A model generated the notes under the pieces. It did no database searches, was not told the origin of the DNA, and saw nothing but the letters and a program-made list of their open reading frames with translations. Shown here in pieces: positions 5,908 through 8,702 of a stretch of 8,702 bases of DNA. Location: positions 1 to 8,702 of the forward strand of contig MAXL01000209.1 in assembly GCA_001751005.1 (NCBI GenBank), in the 5' to 3' direction. The translations under genes were made by a program, and so were the position numbers. Within the stretch, counting starts at the first letter, position 1; each line of letters begins with the position of its first letter. The stretch is from Desulfobacterales bacterium S5133MH16. GTDB taxonomy: Bacteria; Desulfobacterota; Desulfobacteria; Desulfobacterales; UBA11574.

Positions 5908-7198
5908 TTGTCGCCTCCGCTGTACTGATCCGGCCAAGTTCATACTTCGCCAACTTTATATAATGAAAGATCGGCATTCTCGATACGCAGACAAAGCTGC
6001 AAAGACCGCATTCAACGCAGGAATAAAGATCGTATTCTTCTGCGGCTTGTTCATATTGCCCGGCTTCCAGAAATCGGACCAGCATGTTAACCGGGATTTT
6101 TGCCGGACAGATGCGAATACATTCTCCGCAGTTAATGCACGGATAGTCTGAAACCAGTGCCAGGTTTTTACCGTCCTGAATCATAACGGCATCGGTATCG
6201 GGTTGAATCGGGTGATGCTCTGAATAGATAGAAGAACCGGTCATGGGCCCGCCCAGGATAATGCGATCTTTTTCATTTACGGTAACATCGCAGGCGGAAA
6301 AAATTTCATGGACCGGTGTTCCTATCCGGGCCGATATCATTACCGAATTCCCGTCTTTTTTGATAAGGTTGAACTTTTTGAAAAGCGGTATGTGACCTTC
6401 TTCAAACGCCGTGCCGATGGAGGCCACCGCCTCGGCACTGACAAAGCATACGCCCATATCTTCACAGCTTTTTTCGGCAGGTACTATTTTGCCCAGGACG
6501 TTTTGCATGATCATGCGCGGAAGTGTCGCAGGGTATTCTGTATCCACAACGCTTACCTGGGCTCCGCATACGCCGGCATTCTGCATCAGATGCTCAGGTG
6601 CGGCCATGATAATGTTTTCAATTCCGGTGATTTGTTTTAAAATACCAACTCCCTTTCGGATTGCTTTTTCATCGGATATCAGGGCATGCTGATTGGCGGT
6701 AATTAATAAATCACTATCAACTCCGCAAATAACGATGGTATCTATGGATGGTGATGTGCTGCCATTGGAAAAGAGACTTGCCGGTGGGTTGCCGGGAATA
6801 AAAGACAGATAATTTTTGGCAATATCCATGGTGGGTTCCACGGACAGGGCTTTGAATTGTTCATCCATCTCTTCATCTTCAGCAACATCTATTGCAATGG
6901 CGATATAAGAACATCCGAATTCACCCAAAAAGGGAGATATGGAAGATATGGTTCCGGTAACACTGGAAATGACATAAGCATCACTGTCGTCATAAAGAGA
7001 AAGCTTCTGACCGGTTTTAACCGAATCATCTTTTTTTAATAACACAGCGTTTTTTTTGCCAAACGGTTCATAGGCTTCGTTTAATAAAAGCGTAACCTTT
7101 TCTGAAGTTGGAATTTTTTTGGGCTCAGGCAAGGTAACGTCCGGAGACTCATATTCTATCCTGGGTTTTGCCAAACTGATAAAGGGTCTTTTTATCAT
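5900..7198 (-). CDS. rnfC: Divergent RnfC, Fe-S subunit with degenerate NADH/FMN site
   Basis: This 432-residue protein keeps the RnfC architecture. It has an N-terminal barrel-sandwich-like region (about 20-105), a Rossmann-like central domain, an SLBB-type region with ILGGPMTGSSI (314-324), and two C-terminal [4Fe-4S] motifs: C354/C357/C360/C364 and C394/C397/C400/C404. It departs from canonical RnfC in three places. The N-terminal GGIHPP-type motif is absent. The glycine-rich loop GMGGAGFPTHVK that helps bind FMN/NADH aligns with FIPGNPPASLFSN (133-145). The GAECEPYLTAD motif reads GVDSDLLITAN (159-169). In canonical Rnf this subunit reduces NAD+; here that activity is doubtful and RnfC may act mainly as an Fe-S relay. 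The ATG at 7198 has a weak AGGT Shine-Dalgarno. It lies 81 bases after the cytochrome stop, with a terminator-like hairpin between. Confidence 0.92.
   Translation of the reverse strand: MIKRPFISLAKPRIEYESPDVTLPEPKKIPTSEKVTLLLNEAYEPFGKKNAVLLKKDDSVKTGQKLSLYDDSDAYVISSVTGTISSISPFLGEFGCSYIAIAIDVAEDEEMDEQFKALSVEPTMDIAKNYLSFIPGNPPASLFSNGSTSPSIDTIVICGVDSDLLITANQHALISDEKAIRKGVGILKQITGIENIIMAAPEHLMQNAGVCGAQVSVVDTEYPATLPRMIMQNVLGKIVPAEKSCEDMGVCFVSAEAVASIGTAFEEGHIPLFKKFNLIKKDGNSVMISARIGTPVHEIFSACDVTVNEKDRIILGGPMTGSSIYSEHHPIQPDTDAVMIQDGKNLALVSDYPCINCGECIRICPAKIPVNMLVRFLEAGQYEQAAEEYDLYSCVECGLCSFVCVSRMPIFHYIKLAKYELGRISTAEATNA
5914..5918 (-). promoter_or_regulatory. Ribosome binding site deciding the rnfD start
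   Basis: GGAGG on the minus strand is 6 bases before the ATG at 5907 and lies within the last codons of rnfC. It supports the shorter RnfD (MLNQKKF...) over the in-frame ATG at 5943. Confidence 0.75.
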
Positions 7199-7243
7199 GG
7201 TTTAACCTATATTGTTTTTCGGTATATAAAGGTGATAGGACAC

Positions 7244-7280
7244 AAAAAAGCCATGGCCGGTAATGATACGGCTAACGGCT
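7244..7280 (-). terminator. Terminator or attenuator-like hairpin between cytochrome and rnfC
   Basis: Read on the minus strand, AGCC-GU-UA-GCCG pairs with CGGC-C-AU-GGCU around an 8-9 base loop. It is followed directly by TTTTTTGTG (complement of 7241-7249). It begins within the cytochrome stop codon. It has the form of an intrinsic terminator with one small internal loop, and could lower transcription of rnfCDGEAB relative to the cytochrome. Confidence 0.6.
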
Positions 7281-7720
7281 TATAAGACATGACACCAACT
7301 GCATCTATTTTCTTCCGGGCCGGCTCCACTGTCCTGATGACACTCCTCGCACTGGGAATGGAACGCATCAGTATTTTTTATGATTTCTGTATCTTCGATC
7401 TCATCAGGCTCATGACATTCCGTACAGGATTCAGGGAATTCCTGACCTTCCGCCGGGGCTTGATGGCAGTCACCGCAAGCCCGAAGCGATGAGTCCTCAT
7501 CTTCGGGATGATGATGACAGTCACTACAGGAAAGACCATACCCTGCTTCGGAAGCATGTGTTTTATGGTCAAATAAAACCTTTCCTGCAACGCCCTTATA
7601 CATTATTCTTATGGGTTGATCCGGGGTCTTGGCAGGAAAGCCTGCATAGCTTACAACACCCACTAAAAATAGAATAATAATGAGGCCGTAAGCGAATTGC
7701 AGTTCTTTTTTTGGAGTCAT
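7280..7720 (-). CDS. Membrane-anchored or exported pentaheme cytochrome c (cytochrome c3/c7-like)
   Basis: This 146-residue protein has one N-terminal hydrophobic segment (about 9-26), which is either a membrane anchor or a signal peptide cleaved after SYA (24-26). The periplasmic part has five CxxCH heme sites: C65-H69, C82-H86, C99-H103, C124-H128 and C140-H144. There are exactly five further histidines (H52, H55, H70, H71, H121), enough to give each heme bis-His ligation. FDHKTH (50-55) is typical of class III cytochromes. Classical tetraheme cytochrome c3 has four sites, so this is a variant. It is the first gene of the rnf cluster. Multiheme cytochromes also precede rnf genes in Desulfovibrio and Methanosarcina, where they serve as periplasmic partners, and the same role is inferred here. 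The ATG at 7720 has AAAGGA about 10 bases upstream. Confidence 0.93.
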   Translation of the reverse strand: MTPKKELQFAYGLIIILFLVGVVSYAGFPAKTPDQPIRIMYKGVAGKVLFDHKTHASEAGYGLSCSDCHHHPEDEDSSLRACGDCHQAPAEGQEFPESCTECHEPDEIEDTEIIKNTDAFHSQCEECHQDSGAGPEENRCSWCHVL

Positions 7721-7855
7721 TTCATTAAAATCCTTTCAATGTCTTAAAGTAAAAAATGTGGGCGTAAAAAACCAAAAAAACTGCCTACCATAATGCAAAA
7801 CAGCTTTCAAGTTCTTTTTTATAGAAAGTAAAAAAATATGGTATTTAGAAAATGA

Positions 7856-7885
7856 TTTATATTAAGATATTGACGGTCTCGTAAA
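7856..7885 (-). promoter_or_regulatory. Tentative promoter of the cytochrome-rnf operon
   Basis: On the minus strand TTTACG (7885-7880, 4 of 6 to TTGACA) is followed after 18 bases by TATAAA (7861-7856, 5 of 6 to TATAAT). It would give a leader of about 130 nt before the cytochrome ATG. The region is AT-rich, so chance matches are likely. Confidence 0.25.
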
Positions 7886-7928
7886 AATGTTTCAGGGTCT
7901 TGTAGATTCTCGGATTTTGGTTTTTGGT

Positions 7929-7940
7929 ACTGTTTACAGT
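7929..7940. promoter_or_regulatory. Short inverted repeat just upstream of the cysteine-rich gene
   Basis: ACTGT-TT-ACAGT forms two perfect 5-bp arms, ending 2 bases before the ATG at 7943. It could be an operator or a small hairpin limiting translation. No regulator gene is visible nearby. Confidence 0.3.
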
Positions 7941-7942
7941 GA

Positions 7943-8473
7943 ATGAAACTTATGGAGAACGATTTTTACAGAACTGAACCGTTGTGGGGAGCCACGGACA
8001 CATGGAAAACCGTTAATCGGAATTTAGAGTGCCTTATCCGGCGTAATGGTTCTAAGATGGACCGGGCGGTAGCTTTGGCCCGTGATGTACAGGTTCGGCT
8101 GGAGTCGATTTTTTCGCTTCTGGACGACCTGTGTGCGGTTACATGTCCCTGGTGCCCCGATCAATGCTGCCTGGTAGCAAAGGTCTGGATCGATTTTAAG
8201 GATCTGCTCTTCCTTCATCTTAATGGTCATGAAATTCCCCCTGCCCAACTCCTGGCGGATTTTAAGGAGACCTGCAATTACTTAAGTCCCAGAGGCTGCA
8301 TGTTGCCACGGATTGCCAGACCCTGGGTCTGCACCTGGTATTTGTGCCCCACTCAGAAGGCGAATTTTCGCCAAAAGCCCGAATCTGTGCAGGACAAGTT
8401 TACCCGGACGATTCAGGCCATAAAGACCGGCAGGAAAGGAATGGAATCTGAATTTATCCGGATTGTTTCATGA
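7943..8473 (+). CDS. Cysteine-rich protein resembling the YkgJ / CxxCxxCC metal-binding family
   Basis: This 176-residue, soluble, probably cytoplasmic protein has ten cysteines, nine of them in two groups. The first is C64, C68, C71, C75 and C76 (CPWCPDQCC at 68-76). The second is C111, C119, C130 and C135, in the order C-NYL-x4-C, then RP (126-127) followed by C130-x4-C135. This CxxC...CC plus RPxxCxxYxC arrangement resembles the putative zinc- or iron-binding family PF03692 (YkgJ), though the first motif is CxxCxxxCC rather than the exact spacing. Biochemical function of that family is poorly known. Neither the ATG at 7943 nor the ATG at 7952 has a good Shine-Dalgarno, so the start is uncertain by three codons. 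It is divergent from the rnf operon with a 222-bp shared upstream region. A functional link with it is possible, but nothing in the sequence demonstrates one. Confidence 0.7.
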   Translation: MKLMENDFYRTEPLWGATDTWKTVNRNLECLIRRNGSKMDRAVALARDVQVRLESIFSLLDDLCAVTCPWCPDQCCLVAKVWIDFKDLLFLHLNGHEIPPAQLLADFKETCNYLSPRGCMLPRIARPWVCTWYLCPTQKANFRQKPESVQDKFTRTIQAIKTGRKGMESEFIRIVS

Positions 8474-8653
8474 AGAAAAAAATGCGTCAGTTATGGAAGG
8501 ACACTATTTAGAGAAAATTTATTCCTGGATTTTTTAAATTGCTCATGTCATAAAATAAAGAACTTAGGGGCTTCCCCCCAATTCAGAACTCCTGACCTGT
8601 ATATGTAATTTCAACGTGATATGAAGGTTTAGTCGTAATTTCAGACGCAACAA

Positions 8654-8695
8654 TTTGAACATCGAACATCGAACGTTCAACGTCGAACGTCGAAT
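8654..8695. repeat. Degenerate 7-bp tandem repeat, consensus RTCGAAC
   Basis: Six consecutive heptamers can be read: TTTGAAC, ATCGAAC, ATCGAAC, GTTCAAC, GTCGAAC, GTCGAAT. The array includes the palindrome GAACGTTC and nearly reaches the window edge, so its full length is unknown. The preceding 8474-8653 is AT-rich, non-coding, and has only a small GGGG/CCCC hairpin near 8567-8577. Confidence 0.65.
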
Positions 8696-8702
8696 GTGGA
8701 AG

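Noticed and set aside
5908..5943. ATG at 5943 as the rnfD start
   Set aside because: It would overlap rnfC by 44 bases and has no good ribosome binding site, whereas GGAGG stands 6 bases before the ATG at 5907.
3752..7198. Na+-translocating NADH:quinone reductase (Nqr) rather than Rnf
   Set aside because: Membrane subunits are homologous, but the [4Fe-4S]-bearing RnfB and RnfC, the C-D-G-E-A-B order and the absence of an NqrF-like gene identify Rnf.
7870..7898. Promoter TTGACG for the cysteine-rich gene
   Set aside because: No acceptable -10 sequence lies 16-18 bases downstream (CAGGGT or similar).
8654..8702. CRISPR array at the right edge
   Set aside because: Units are only 7 bp, degenerate, and contiguous with no spacers.

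Overview
The window carries a complete Rnf-type membrane electron-transfer operon on the minus strand (about 7720 down to 945), flanked by two unrelated plus-strand genes. Gene content and order point to an anaerobic Desulfobacterota species, most likely a sulfate reducer of the Desulfobacterales. The reasons are a cytochrome c-rnfC-D-G-E-A-B order, an RnfB fused to a GltD/NfnB-like flavoprotein, intermediate GC content, and AT-rich intergenic DNA with short heptamer repeats. The taxonomic call is inference from content, not from a marker gene.

Layout, left to right. Positions 1-304 are non-coding, with small hairpins and a weak candidate promoter. Positions 305-850 (+) encode a Tat-exported YcbK/MepK-like peptidoglycan endopeptidase. 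Positions 883-915 hold a strong intrinsic terminator that ends the rnf operon and lies between the convergent genes. Then, all on the minus strand and read right to left: a pentaheme c-type cytochrome (7280-7720), a terminator/attenuator-like hairpin (7244-7280), rnfC (5900-7198), rnfD (4948-5907), rnfG (4353-4946), rnfE (3752-4342), rnfA (3156-3737), a 117-bp gap with heptamer repeats, and rnfB-gltD (945-3038). Positions 7943-8473 (+) encode a cysteine-rich protein resembling the YkgJ/CxxCxxCC family, transcribed divergently from the operon. The right edge (8474-8702) is non-coding and ends in a degenerate 7-bp tandem repeat.

How the genes work together. In canonical Rnf, RnfB takes electrons from reduced ferredoxin, the membrane subunits A/D/E/G pump Na+ or H+, and RnfC reduces NAD+ at an NuoF-like FMN/NADH site. 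Here three parts depart from that scheme. RnfC keeps its two [4Fe-4S] motifs, but the glycine-rich and ECEP signatures of the NADH/FMN site are not recognisable. RnfB carries an extra domain of about 500 residues with intact FAD and NAD(P)H Rossmann motifs. RnfD has Tyr where the covalently flavinylated Thr is expected. A periplasmic, probably membrane-anchored pentaheme cytochrome is encoded first in the cluster. A coherent hypothesis is a rewired Rnf in which pyridine-nucleotide chemistry has moved from RnfC to the RnfB fusion and the periplasmic side exchanges electrons with cytochrome c. This is inference from motifs and remains to be tested.
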